Shown here piece by piece: positions 53,201-58,076 of a DNA stretch of 64,000 nt. Both the position numbers and the translations under genes were made by a program. Below the pieces are notes generated by a model. That model was not told the DNA's origin. It made no database searches and saw nothing but the letters and a program-made list of their open reading frames with translations. The DNA is from Metellina segmentata (taxonomy: Eukaryota; Arthropoda; Arachnida; Araneae; Tetragnathidae). The DNA lies in contig OX375882.1 in the NCBI GenBank assembly GCA_947359465.1, positions 52,319,509 to 52,383,508 of the forward strand. The letters run 5' to 3'. Each line of letters begins with the position of its first letter. Within the stretch, counting starts at the first letter, position 1.

Positions 53201-56200
53201 CTCATTTTAATCCCCGGATCACTTAACACGCCGTTTGAGAATACCGTTTTTGATAATCCTCGAGTTAATTCTTACTCGCGGATCAACTGATCCTCGATTT
53301 AACTCCAGACTTGTGAATATGGCCGTTAATCTTTTAAAACGAATAATCCAAGAGAGGTATCACAATTAACTCAAATACTTTCCAACCGTAAAGGCTGACA
53401 TATTTCAAACAAGTAATGTTCGAATATAGAGTTTAGGGTGGAAACCAAAACGAAGTGGGATCATTTTATTAAGATTATTTTTTTATTTAGAACTTCAAAG
53501 TTTGACCATATAATTGTCAATTTATTTAGATATACTCACATACAACTATATCTCCTTTCTTCAATCCAAACTTTCGGAATGCAGCTGCGTATAATTTCGA
53601 TTTCTCGTATACTTCTGCATAAGTAAACTTAGTTGGTTCTTTGTCCTCCCCTAATAAAGAAAATTCAACATATTTCGAAACAAAATTACACATGAAGTAA
53701 TTCAAAATGAGTGACAATTAAAGTTTAAGTTTACCCGTTTGTTTAAAATATTGTTATGTATTATTTTGAGTATGGTAAAATTTTAATTAAATAATTAATT
53801 TCTAAGTATTTAAGTTTTACTATAAAATCACCGCAATAAGTTCGCTTACGTCCTATAAATTAATGTTAATCCTTAATGTAGATAAATTTTTAAATTTATT
53901 AGGTAAAACATTGTTATTATTTTGAGGTATTTGACTTGTTATTTTTTTATTGTGACTTTTTTAGCACTCAATTACGAACTAGAGAATTGAAAATTCTTGG
54001 CTGGGTTGATTTTTATGACACAGGGGGCACATTTGGTCAAGCTGCGCCATACGCAAGAAATAAAAATAGGACAAATAAATATAAAATACAGGAATCTATG
54101 ATATTTTCTGTCGAAAATAGTCGAGGTATAAAGTCTAAATAAAACTTATAACATGGATGTCAGAGATAAAATCAAATCGTTCATCGTTTAAGGTTGTTTT
54201 TGAAATTGGTTAACTGTTTTGGGTTTAGTGAAAGAAGGGTCATATTTGGCCATGGTGTGCCAAACACAAGTCAAACGACTTCTAGTATAAAGAATATCAA
54301 CGGAGGGGAAAAAAGAGGAATCAGGGAGTGAAATAATGGGATTAAATCAGTAAAAAAAACTTGGGTATCTCGACAACACTATACTCGTGTTTACTAAAGG
54401 GAATAAATCCCATGTTAAAAGAAAATGTTACCAGAGTTCTTTGGGTCCGTAAATCCCGTATACATTTAAAGGAAGACGTGCTCTGAATGGCTAAGGTTTT
54501 AAGGTAAGGTTTTTTAAGGATGGATCAGAAACCCTTCTGTAGTCGTTGAAAACTTGACATTCAAAGAAATGTGTCTGTAATTACTTTGCCTGGTGAAGCA
54601 TAATAGAGCAGGTTCTCCGAACTCTAAATATTATGTAAACAATATGGTAAGCTCTGTCAATGTATGTTTTGCCAATCGTATGTAACTTTTTCTACTTGAA
54701 TTTGTATTGGTGAAATTCTATAATTGATAGCTAGATATTACGGACATTAGTTTGTATTATCTGATTCTGAATCTCGAGAATATAATTTAATTGCTTTCTT
54801 ATATATGCTCAAAGACGTGAGAAAATACGACAAAGCAGATACATAACTATAACGATTCAAGTGCTTTGCATTTCGAATAAATATACATTAGAACTAAAAG
54901 AAATGCAATGTAACAGTCAATTAACACATTTATTCTACTGTATGATAACGTTAGATAACAGCATTTTAATATGTGCTGAAACACATTGCTTCATGCTAAC
55001 AGAATAATCAACATCATAACATTTCTCTAGCAATGTTTTATTTGTAAATCGAGACAGGATTTTGTCATTAAATGTTATATTACACTAGGGGGCCTGCCCC
55101 CTGCTCGCTAACGCTCGTCAACCCCCGGAGGATTGCTTCGCAATCCTCATTGCTTCGCTGCGCGAACCTATGCTCGCTTCGCTCGCCTCAATGAAGACAT
55201 GTGTCCTAGCAGAAGGGATTGTTTACAAAATATGTTACCAAAAAAATGTTTTTCAAATCTAAATTTGCTGTATTACAGAAAAAATATATACAGTATCTCT
55301 AAAATCAGAATTCAAATGAAAACTTTGTGCAAATTTTGACTAAAAATGTGAGCGTTGCTTTGGAAATTGAATACCCAGCATGTTGTTTGTGTGTACATTT
55401 TCCCAGCACTCAAACGACCCACACTTTTTCATTGATTTTGTTGCCGAAAGTTGTAGTGCAAGCGTCTTGTTGAACTATAATTGTTAGCACTGAAAAGGAC
55501 CGTTTTTTAAATTGCCCTGAAAAGATCATCCGCTTTCTTTGATTTCTATTATAAACTAACTGCAACAGCTCATTAAAATTTCCTTTTTTTTTTTCAATAA
55601 AATTTCATCCGATAACTTTATAAATTCAATCGATGCGCGAGACTTCGCGATAAACAAACAATCGTACAGTGTTGCCAAAACGCGATTACAAATAACGTCT
55701 TTTTTGCGTGCCACGTAAGAGAATTATATATATAGATAGACCGTTTACAAAACTAAAAATAACAAAAAAGTTTCCATTATAATTCTTTAAAAAACGCTTT
55801 TAAATAAATGTAAAACATTAGTATGAGCATATTTACCTGCTGCAATCAAAGCAACTCTATCGTTTCTGTGTTTTAATAGATTTTCTGCATAGTTCAGTTT
55901 AGCACCTTCAAACCATTTTGGATTCTCACTCATAGGAATCTTCAGGTCAATTACCTGAAATATATATTTACGTTCGTGTTACACCTGATATAATTTTTGA
56001 TATCACTTATCAAACTCATTGCTCTAGGAAAGAAGTCGTTAAAAATAGTTTTTATAGAAAACAAATCAAAGAAACACCAGAAAACAATCTTCTGAGAAGC
56101 GAAAGCAAGTATCTTAATTTACCACAGAGGAAATAAAGAATAAAAATGATCAATGGTAACCGGATCATCAGGATCATGTGAGTAAAATTAGTAGATACGT

Positions 56201-57129
56201 GACCCTTAGTACTACGAGTGTTTTCGGCATTAGGGTGGAAGTGAACATTCCTCATAGGATTTGTCCATGAGATGCATGCATGGATTCGCGATCTAATTAG
56301 CTAACGCGATTTTATTAGACTTCGTCGAGTTCACAATTTTTGTAGCCACTATGTATAAATGCACATCTACACTATAATAAGATGTCATACCGCCGAAGAA
56401 GTGATAAGATGCCAAGTTGGTCAATTAAGACAATTTTTCGCATATCACTCAACATCTCGTGACCCCGTGATCACGACATGTTGTTCAAACTTTTGAAACT
56501 CCTCTCAACACCAATACTAAGTTTCATTATATTTCACGTCCATTAAGTTCATATCGTAGTGGAAGTGGAAGTCTGATTCGTTGGTTGATTATTTGGGTTT
56601 TATGGTGGAAAGTCCAATGCAGAACAAACTGGGCCAAATGCCAAAAAACAAAACAGCAAAAATTCAATTTAGTAAAAATCACAATGAAATTCACAATGAT
56701 ATATAATGCAGGTATCAAACGTTTGTAGAACGCGAACAAACTGTCGCATCTGACAGAAAATTTGCCTGAGCTAGTACGTAACCAAATGAAGTGTGATTTC
56801 ATAGAATTTATCCAAACTTATCAAACAACTTTCGCATTAAAAATTAAGTTTCTATTTATTTTCGCAATTGAGAGAACTGTTGCAAAATAAAGTGAAGATG
56901 TCTTCCTGTAAATGATTAATTTATTCTTCAGAACGGCAGATGAAGCTACACCTATTTTTAGACCACTTCACACTCATACAAATCCTTATACATTTTAGAG
57001 AAATCGGATATTTTCATGTACTCACCTTATTGAATTTCTGGGAACAAATAATGCCAGCAAAGTCCCACACTTCAGCCCAAAATTCCGAGATGTGTTGAAC
57101 GGACCATTTATGGAAATCCCAATAGTTAC
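17132..57129 (-). CDS. AACS: Acetoacetyl-CoA synthetase-like gene (16 exons, 5' partial)
   Basis: Acetoacetyl-CoA synthetase is a cytosolic ANL-family enzyme that activates acetoacetate to acetoacetyl-CoA with ATP, feeding ketone carbon into sterol and fatty acid synthesis. Sixteen exons join with consistent phases: 57026-57129, 55837-55954, 53540-53650, 50180-50277, 49841-49955, 48005-48086, 44270-44423, 41882-41959, 38533-38722, 35954-36076, 31937-32050, 28043-28168, 23658-23727, 23400-23458, 20477-20679 and 17132-17263. They total 1877 nt (625 residues plus stop; family about 670), so about 50 N-terminal residues are missing. Visible motifs, numbered from the first residue here: P-loop TSGTTGLPK at 246-254, A5 GYGSTE at 390-395, A7 aspartate in IGD at 478, hinge GRSD at 493-496, C-terminal lysine in NGKK at 588. 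No stop or frameshift is present, so the gene looks functional. A5 is the general acyl-CoA-ligase form rather than the usual AACS form, so a diverged paralogue with another acid substrate is possible. Confidence 0.5.
17625..17960 (-). repeat. tRNA-derived SINE, best copy
   Basis: Read on the minus strand, the head (about 17960-17888) has a tRNA-like A box (tatagtggttaagg) and a perfect B box (ggttcgaatcc). A central domain with gagagtggggtgccagctca follows, and the tail ends acgttaactaaaatt. This is the reference copy for the family. It lies in the intron before the last AACS exon. Confidence 0.5.
17985..18290 (-). repeat. tRNA-derived SINE, second adjacent copy
   Basis: Same layout as its neighbour: aacacaacggactattgagg, taattttgatccacggtcaa and ccaccccactcttcaa. 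More diverged, with an insertion of eight or more G near 18160. Confidence 0.5.
18715..19472. mobile_element. PIF/Harbinger-like MITE
   Basis: Inverted ends agctt(c/t)ggttcctaagaaa extend imperfectly for about 55 bp and both sides carry TAA (18712-18714 and 19473-19475), the 3-bp TWA duplication typical of PIF/Harbinger. 758 bp, no transposase. Confidence 0.5.
19800..20085 (+). repeat. tRNA-derived SINE
   Basis: Head with a B box (gcgaattcgaatccaaccca near 19850), middle gagtgccagctcaggtgt, tail ccagtgcgacgttaattgag. Opposite orientation to the copies at 17625 and 17985. Another tRNA-like stretch at 19660-19710 may be part of a second head. Confidence 0.5.
20477..20679 (-). CDS. AACS: AACS-like, visible exon 15
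   Basis: Residues 515-582. Encodes EVRDSLCVSQYSSKGNARAV, LFVKM and HVPDLILETTDIP, matching V-x-DSL-C-V-x-Q...L-F-(V/L)-K-M and the S-x-RHVP-x-(L/I)-I family segment. Acceptor CAG. The donor GTACGG is weak, but it is the site that keeps phase 0 with the last exon. Confidence 0.5.
21050..21320 (-). repeat. Dispersed repeat, inverted partner of 24520-24800
   Basis: On the minus strand it contains ggtgcccttttagtagcgag and ends with gaatactctagaaagttctt, closely related to the plus-strand copy at 24520-24800. Both can be read as FFGALLVASY, but this is a repeat signature rather than a gene. Confidence 0.5.
21690..22076 (+). pseudogene. hAT-type transposase fragment
   Basis: Reads LQIKQEVHGKKVFVLTDES, then VGTLDNPEETCVIDC and KHFALLLSDTAHYMTEGKA. 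The LLSDxAxYM..AGKA pattern belongs to a hAT-like BED-finger transposase group. The start and the C-terminal dimerisation region are absent. Copies of aaatgcaac flank it on both sides. Confidence 0.5.
22225..22431 (+). other. Exon-like open frame of unknown identity
   Basis: The frame VKLMPSSKPSCVINKTENGK continues to ELVAREALNVK, followed directly by GTGAGT. An upstream ctag after a T-rich tract could be an acceptor. No family recognised. It may be an exon of an unknown gene on the plus strand or part of a transposon carrying the hAT fragment just before it. Confidence 0.5.
23400..23458 (-). CDS. AACS: AACS-like, visible exon 14 (A8)
   Basis: Residues 495-514 plus one base. Encodes DETIKQREDRFGSSEIYNV. 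RFGSSEIYN is the AACS A8 signature; the preceding loop has E-D where the family has a G before V-R. Acceptor CAG, donor GTAAGT. The intron to exon 13 is 199 bp. Confidence 0.5.
23658..23727 (-). CDS. AACS: AACS-like, visible exon 13
   Basis: Residues 472-494. Encodes KFSIGDVAVINPITKGFIIY and then GR, covering the ribose-binding aspartate (IGD, 478) and the hinge start. The family usually has W-x-H-G-D here, so the tryptophan and histidine are not conserved. Acceptor TAG, donor GTAAAT. Confidence 0.5.
24491..25343. mobile_element. MITE-like element with ~60-bp inverted repeats
   Basis: Left acactctacgtttatgagt and ggcttggcaa recur inverted at 25268-25340 (gccaaggcc region and cataaacgtaaagtgtag). 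Ends near attatcgg and ccgaataat; I could not define a target duplication. It contains the repeat copy at 24520-24800. Confidence 0.5.
24520..24800 (+). repeat. Dispersed repeat, inverted partner of 21050-21320
   Basis: Contains ttggcgcacttctagtagca and gaatattctagaaagtccta, then three short 'cattggt' blocks at about 35-60 bp spacing. Lies in the intron before AACS exon 13. Confidence 0.5.
25394..26957 (-). mobile_element. Tc1-like transposon
   Basis: Ends cagtgcgtaccgaaatgata and the inverted cagagtgtgtatcgaaatga, flanked by TA on both sides. 1564 bp. It inserted into the intron between AACS exons 12 and 13. Confidence 0.5.
25745..26619 (-). pseudogene. Tc1-type transposase pseudogene
   Basis: Starts MGRRCSLSLLEKRN at 26619, with STGRPSK and the second helix-turn-helix. 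The C-terminal half is open: FIFQQDNAPLHTA holds the second aspartate and CSPDLNPVENMWG the glutamate, with DD34E spacing. The first motif is damaged (FSND instead of FSDE), and stops and frameshifts interrupt the N-terminal half. Confidence 0.5.
27036..27183. repeat. 16-bp tandem repeat, about nine copies
   Basis: Unit acagatgtaacaatgt, near-identical copies without spacers. It makes long open frames on the minus strand that are not genes. Confidence 0.5.
27690..27905. repeat. Cluster of ATATCTCG dyads
   Basis: The palindrome acgagatatctcgt is at 27697-27710, with shorter forms near 27738-27750 and 27840-27853, separated by related segments such as aatctggtcagttttgctat. A related pair occurs at 49372-49430. 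Not coding. Confidence 0.5.
28043..28168 (-). CDS. AACS: AACS-like, visible exon 12
   Basis: Residues 430-471. Encodes NPVIGELGELVIAKPLPSLP, LGLWGDEDG and YKQTYFSKFP. The GELVxxKP(L/M)PS-P-x-x-x-W-x-D...Y-x-x-x-YF-(S/D)-x-(F/Y)-P pattern is diagnostic for AACS. Acceptor TAG, donor GTAATA. Confidence 0.5.
29322..30827 (+). mobile_element. Tc1-like transposon, nearly intact
   Basis: Ends cactcatgtccataaattgg and inverted cattcatgtccataaattaa, with TA on both sides (29320-29321, 30828-29). 1506 bp. It encodes the transposase listed next. Confidence 0.5.
29570..30602 (+). pseudogene. Tc1-type transposase, lightly broken
   Basis: Starts MAQRPHVDDFF at 29570. One extra T in the run near 29597 shifts the frame. 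Thereafter one frame runs to 30602, broken only by TAA at 30108 and TAA at 30339. Motifs: VISRLWQRF helix, CVMFSDESRF (first D), FMDDNARPH (second D), FSPDLNTIEHVW (E). Full family length of about 340 residues. Three lesions mean the copy is inactive but recent. Confidence 0.5.
31257..31277. repeat. CT microsatellite
   Basis: Pure tc dinucleotide run in an AACS intron. Confidence 0.5.
31937..32050 (-). CDS. AACS: AACS-like, visible exon 11
   Basis: Residues 392-429. Begins GSTEVMASGMTIDKTLPIYR and continues GELTCPS, matching the A5 end and the L-P-(V/I)-Y-(K/R)-GE-(I/L) segment of AACS. Acceptor CAG, donor GTATGT. Confidence 0.5.
32780..32997 (+). repeat. LINE 3'-end unit, first copy
   Basis: Contains ttgtctgtcttgtgtaaggt, caacttggccaaatatggct and gccaaaaagcacaaaactaa. 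It is repeated after the LTR element at 35389-35620, so the LTR element split a tandem pair. Confidence 0.5.
32998..33191 (+). repeat. 5' LTR
   Basis: Starts tgtgatgtatgttattattg and ends ggatattaca. About 194 bp. Confidence 0.5.
33280..33798 (+). pseudogene. gag-like remnant
   Basis: Reads VEALRYCKEPEKTKTALFRH, then LKKQFNSFD and VRDKIIHGILDKPLQERL, the capsid pattern of Ty3/gypsy Gag. A stop at about 33368 interrupts the start and the zinc knuckle is missing. Confidence 0.5.
33836..34058 (+). pseudogene. pol RNase H remnant
   Basis: Reads VVVQTDHKPLLGLSKK and YVPGKQLLIADALS, the RNase H end of gypsy Pol (TDHKPL and ADALS). It directly abuts the gag remnant, so a deletion removed protease and reverse transcriptase. 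Confidence 0.5.
34560..34900 (+). pseudogene. Integrase zinc-binding domain remnant
   Basis: Reads DGILCRSKRFIVPPLVREEV, MHVSRRG, YFYWPSINRDVE and CQICQKYQ, the HHCC zinc-binding domain of retroelement integrase (second histidine not evident). The DDE core that should follow is absent. Confidence 0.5.
35181..35383 (+). repeat. 3' LTR
   Basis: Starts tgagacgtacgttattattg and ends ctaggatattaca. It differs from the 5' LTR by scattered substitutions and small indels, suggesting an old insertion. Confidence 0.5.
35389..35620 (+). repeat. LINE 3'-end unit, second copy
   Basis: caacttggcctgatatggct and gccaaaaagcacaaaactaa match 32780-32997. The junction caagaatggactcgagtatt recurs at its end as caagaatagactcgagtatt, so the units were in tandem. 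Confidence 0.5.
35954..36076 (-). CDS. AACS: AACS-like, visible exon 10
   Basis: Residues 351-391 plus one base. Encodes ENHSLSSLKAVVSGGSVVKP and ends KFFSGY, the S-L-x-x-L-(K/R)-x-x-x-S-G-G-S strand and start of A5. Acceptor TAG, donor GTAAGT. Confidence 0.5.
36398..36478. repeat. 27-bp tandem repeat, three copies
   Basis: Unit begins gagtcttctattaaagaatt; the copies are nearly identical. Confidence 0.5.
36522..36740 (-). pseudogene. LINE RNase H fragment
   Basis: Reads LNILMRWIPSHMGNVNEAAH, the RWIPSH.G..GNE.AD pattern of non-LTR retrotransposon RNase H. Only this short piece remains. Confidence 0.5.
37262..37310 (-). repeat. SINE tail fragment
   Basis: taagtaacgtcacacttgag matches the SINE tail. 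Confidence 0.5.
37379..37568. repeat. 190-bp near-perfect palindrome
   Basis: Arms of about 85-90 bp (including gattaaacgcgattaattgc and its complement) around a small centre at tatgtatgaacata. A foldback MITE is likely. No ORF. Confidence 0.5.
38533..38722 (-). CDS. AACS: AACS-like, visible exon 9 (A4 region)
   Basis: Residues 288-350. Encodes VGWATWVTFSAYLSVGVTLV, LFEGFP and a segment ending LDELEKKGYVP. It matches the family V-G-W-M-x-W...L-x-x-G-(A/V)-x-x-V-L-(Y/F)-(D/E)-G segment, but WN is replaced by WV and YDGSP by FEGFP. Of two possible acceptors 4 bp apart, the upstream one (after TATAG) keeps phase 0. Donor GTAAGT. Confidence 0.5.
39000..39670 (+). pseudogene. Non-LTR retrotransposon 3' part
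   Basis: Reads FLQWIPAHVNIEGNECADSL (RNase H), then IARLRTEHYKGMKIHPDKTR and CKNCPE, followed by a 3' tail ending gaacaacaacaacaac at about 39645-39660. Frames are broken. It is nested inside the hAT-type element. Confidence 0.5.
39721..39895. repeat. Half of a GGCCGTATT-ended MITE
   Basis: acggccgtatttccaagtcc and the following 150 bp match the left part of the 52541-53326 MITE; the other half is missing. Confidence 0.5.
40078..40549 (-). mobile_element. Non-autonomous Helitron, hairpin family copy 1
   Basis: On the minus strand: A|TCTATATATATAATTCTCTT at the start and gcgggccccctag|T at the end, flanked by A and T. The 3' 120 bp are packed with hairpins, including gaggattgctttgcaatcctc. 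Confidence 0.5.
40691..41858. mobile_element. hAT-type element hosting a second MITE
   Basis: Ends cataggttcccaaagtg and, inverted, caggggttcccaaactttt. Flanks are gtctacgc (40683-40690) and gtctaagc (41859-41866), one mismatch, an 8-bp hAT duplication. No transposase. The element ends 24 bp from AACS exon 8. Confidence 0.5.
41134..41747. mobile_element. pogo/Tigger-like MITE
   Basis: Ends cagtcagtaccggctatatg and inverted ctgtcagtatcggttatatg, with TA on both sides. Internal copies of ggttatatggtc-type motifs occur at 41215-41340. Nested in the hAT-type element. Confidence 0.5.
41882..41959 (-). CDS. AACS: AACS-like, visible exon 8
   Basis: Residues 262-287. Encodes LLIAVNRDFTLRHSEDRELV and TLSMSP. 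It follows the P-loop and corresponds to the segment with the leucine-histidine pair before the V-G-W motif. In phase at both ends (78 nt). Acceptor CAG, donor GTAAGT. A hAT element ends 24 bp from this exon's low-coordinate edge. Confidence 0.5.
42526..43530 (-). pseudogene. Tc1-type transposase with one nonsense codon
   Basis: Starts MPPRRNRAKFQQL at 43530 and stays in one frame for 334 codons, interrupted only by TAG near 43378 (after MRFWKE). Motifs: VFSDESRFNLW (first D), FQQDNARLHVA (second D), YSPDMSTIEHASD (E). The frame runs through the terminal repeat and stops just outside it. Nearly intact; DIEHLWD-type motif is altered to IEHASD. Confidence 0.5.
42531..43769 (-). mobile_element. 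Tc1-like transposon, nearly intact
   Basis: Ends tactgctgtttgtaaaaaat and inverted cactgctgtttgtaaaaatg, with TA on both sides (42529-42530, 43770-43771). 1239 bp. Inserted between AACS exons 7 and 8. Confidence 0.5.
44270..44423 (-). CDS. AACS: AACS-like, visible exon 7 (P-loop)
   Basis: Residues 210-261. Carries DFEQVSLSHPVFISF and then TSGTTGLPKALIHGSG, the A3 phosphate-binding loop of adenylating enzymes with its lysine at 254. This exon is the clearest family signature. Acceptor CAG, donor GTGAGA after the last GGG codon. Confidence 0.5.
44737..45188. mobile_element. hAT-type MITE
   Basis: Ends caggggtggccaacctgtgg and inverted cagaggtaaccaacctttta. The 8-bp gtctacaa is present on both sides (44729-44736 and 45189-45196) without mismatch. 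452 bp, no ORF. Confidence 0.5.
45230..45530 (+). repeat. tRNA-derived SINE
   Basis: ggacgtttggagagtggggg, tacaaggtgttgtcctctga and gttccaatgcaacttaaatt match the SINE body and tail. Head badly diverged. Confidence 0.5.
45531..45725 (+). repeat. tRNA-derived SINE, second tandem copy without head
   Basis: gagcgtggggtgacagcaca, ccgtggttcaaaattacgaa and tctcttgtgttgctaacg match the SINE middle and tail, directly after the previous copy. Confidence 0.5.
46270..47095 (-). pseudogene. CR1-like LINE, reverse transcriptase C-terminal part
   Basis: Reads VKWGRSFNVGKCQVLLMGYR, VKDLGVIIHRDFKMGH, YKGLVTPRLEYAVQFWAPY and RVQHRATKII, the thumb and C-terminal region of CR1/Rex-like reverse transcriptases. 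A stop lies at about 46866. It continues to a C-terminal RNYYFNRAIDSWNALSE block and a short 3' region. 5'-truncated. Confidence 0.5.
48005..48086 (-). CDS. AACS: AACS-like, visible exon 6
   Basis: Residues 183-209. Encodes SSLEKVIIVPSKEASKLKDI and SAIPN, aligning with L-(K/E)-K-V-V-(V/I)-(I/V)-P and S-x-IPN of the family. Acceptor TAG, donor GTAATA. Two bases of the next serine codon are left. Confidence 0.5.
48740..48995 (-). pseudogene. LINE C-terminal fragment
   Basis: Reads FGHGPFLQYLHRLKLKSIPH followed by C, the TGHGxFxxYLxRFxL...C pattern near the end of many non-LTR ORF2 proteins. Little else is recognisable. Confidence 0.5.
49372..49430. repeat. ATATCTCG dyad pair
   Basis: gacgtgatatctcgtcc and ggacgagatatatcgttg lie 35 bp apart around aaaattgaccagatcttg, related to the 27690-27905 cluster. 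Confidence 0.5.
49841..49955 (-). CDS. AACS: AACS-like, visible exon 5
   Basis: Residues 145-182. Encodes ATLNRFEQLRPKIMLTIDRF followed by a charged stretch, matching V-x-DRF-Q-x-x-PK-(I/L)-(I/L) of AACS. Acceptor CAG, donor GTAATG. Ends one base into a codon. Confidence 0.5.
50180..50277 (-). CDS. AACS: AACS-like, visible exon 4
   Basis: Residues 112-144. Encodes AMLAVASIGAIWTGALPLLG, the conserved AMLA-ASIGAIW helix. Family members usually have SS(T/C)SPDFG where this protein has TGALPLLG. Acceptor TAG, donor GTTATA. The following intron is only 224 bp. Confidence 0.5.
50302..51702 (-). mobile_element. Tc1-like transposon, nearly intact
   Basis: Ends cactctataacaaaaaaatc and inverted cactttatagcaaaaaaaat, TA on both sides (50300-50301, 51703-51704). 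1401 bp. Inserted in the intron between AACS exons 3 and 4, 24 bp above exon 4. Confidence 0.5.
50446..51457 (-). pseudogene. Tc1-type transposase with a small deletion
   Basis: Starts MPRRRIRAHYEQLSEFERGR at 51457. Open to about 50735 with two helix-turn-helix regions and GRIVFSDESRFQL (first D). A frameshift consistent with loss of two T then moves to FEQDNARPHTA (second D) and SPYLSPIEHVWD (E). One TGA lies at about 50566. Ends GGSTPY. Otherwise full length. Confidence 0.5.
52092..52390 (-). repeat. tRNA-derived SINE
   Basis: attaacgtctaactggaaca, ctcagctggcaccccgctct and gatttaacgtgcacctgccc match the family. Preceded by a low-complexity (tacatgttaa)n stretch at 52020-52088. Confidence 0.5.
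52541..53326. mobile_element. MITE with GGCCGTATTCACAAGTC ends
   Basis: Left acggccgtattcacaagtcc and right, inverted, acggccatattcacaagtct, flanked by TA. The subterminal regions are rich in gagttaactcg/ggatcaac motifs in both orientations. A half copy is at 39721-39895. No ORF. Confidence 0.5.
53540..53650 (-). CDS. AACS: AACS-like, visible exon 3
   Basis: Residues 75-111. Encodes TKFTYAEVYEKSKLYAAAFR and KFGLKKGDIVV, matching the T-(F/Y)-x-E-L...A-A-R-K-x-G-(V/L)-K-K-G-D segment. Acceptor TAG, donor GTGAGT. Confidence 0.5.
55085..55736 (-). mobile_element. Non-autonomous Helitron, hairpin family copy 2
   Basis: On the minus strand starts A|TCTATATATATAATTCTCTT and ends gggggcaggccccctag|T, flanked by A and T. 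It is the longest of three copies (652 bp). Confidence 0.5.
55837..55954 (-). CDS. AACS: AACS-like, visible exon 2
   Basis: Residues 36-74. Contains WFEGAKLNYAENLLKHRNDR, the AACS W-F-x-G-x-x-LNYAENLL signature. Starts in phase 0 after CAG and leaves one base before the donor GTAAAT. Confidence 0.5.
57026..57129 (-). CDS. AACS: AACS-like, visible exon 1
   Basis: Residues 1-35. Encodes NYWDFHKWSVQHISEFWAEV and onward to the donor GTGAGT. This is the conserved N-terminal WS...FW segment of AACS and acetyl-CoA synthetases. The acceptor is CAG at 57130-57132 and the exon begins with the last two bases of a codon, so at least one more 5' exon exists. Confidence 0.5.
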
Positions 57130-58076
57130 CTGTTCATTTGTAAAAGATTTGGTAAGTACAAGCATTAGCTAAAAAAATTGTAACAATGATTTTAGTTATT
57201 TGTACTTTACTTTTCTGTTTCACTTAGCTTGTCAATCTCGACGTACTTTTTGAAAATTTTAAAGCCGGAACACAGTATGGAGGGGGGGGGCAAGCATGAA
57301 GAGTCAAGCGTTACATAAAAACGTTACAACTGTTGTTTTGTGTTTATTATGATTTCAGAACTAGAAGATACATCCAGAAGATAAACAAACACAATACATA
57401 TAAAAAGTATTTGGACGCTGCAGAAACGCGGAGGAGGAACCATCTTAGTTTGGGGTTGTTTTTCCTGGTAAGGACTCGGCCCACTGATTTATGTACCTGG
57501 TACCATGAACACTGACGTGTACCTCGACGTTCTGGATTATTTGGCCTTGCTTACACTATGGCCATACTACGACGAAGTGGTGTCATTCAAAAGTTACCAA
57601 ACTAAGTTTCAATCATAAAGCTTTAATCAATAAAATTATCATTCAATATTAATGTCCAGCTGCACATTGTTCAAACTGTAAAGTAATTGTTGAATATGCA
57701 CACACAATAAATAATTGTTCAAATCTCCTACGTCAGCTTCATTCATTCCACAATCCAACATATGGCCCTAGTATTCACTTCAAAACTACGGGTTGTGTCC
57801 ACGACATACCCTAGCATTTATTTATTCTATAACTTCGATATGTTATGAGATGCTGTTCTGTCGAGCCGAAAGTAGGTGGCGGTAGTGCTTCTGCGGTGGA
57901 ACGTGTAACCTGTATGTATTCCAAACATGACGTCACTTCGCATGTTTTGCGAATATGATTTCAGTTTTTCTCAAAAGAATATTCCGAACTAATGTATAAA
58001 GGTCAATTAACTTCAATGCGATGGACTACATTTTAAGATACGTATATATGTATCACAAGAGAATGTTCGGATAAGA
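57130..58076. other. Upstream intron of AACS-like gene with a Tc1 fragment
   Basis: No 5' AACS exon seen. 57410-57600 on the plus strand reads GGGTILVWGCFSW and GLGPLIYVPGTMNTDVYLDV, a middle piece of a Tc1-type transposase with one internal stop; no ends found. Confidence 0.5.
57410..57600 (+). pseudogene. Tc1-type transposase fragment
   Basis: Between the first and second catalytic motifs of a Tc1 transposase (GGG..LVWGCFSW...LDVLDY...LTLWPYYD). A TAA follows FSW. Isolated relic of a family different from the four listed Tc1 copies. Confidence 0.5.
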
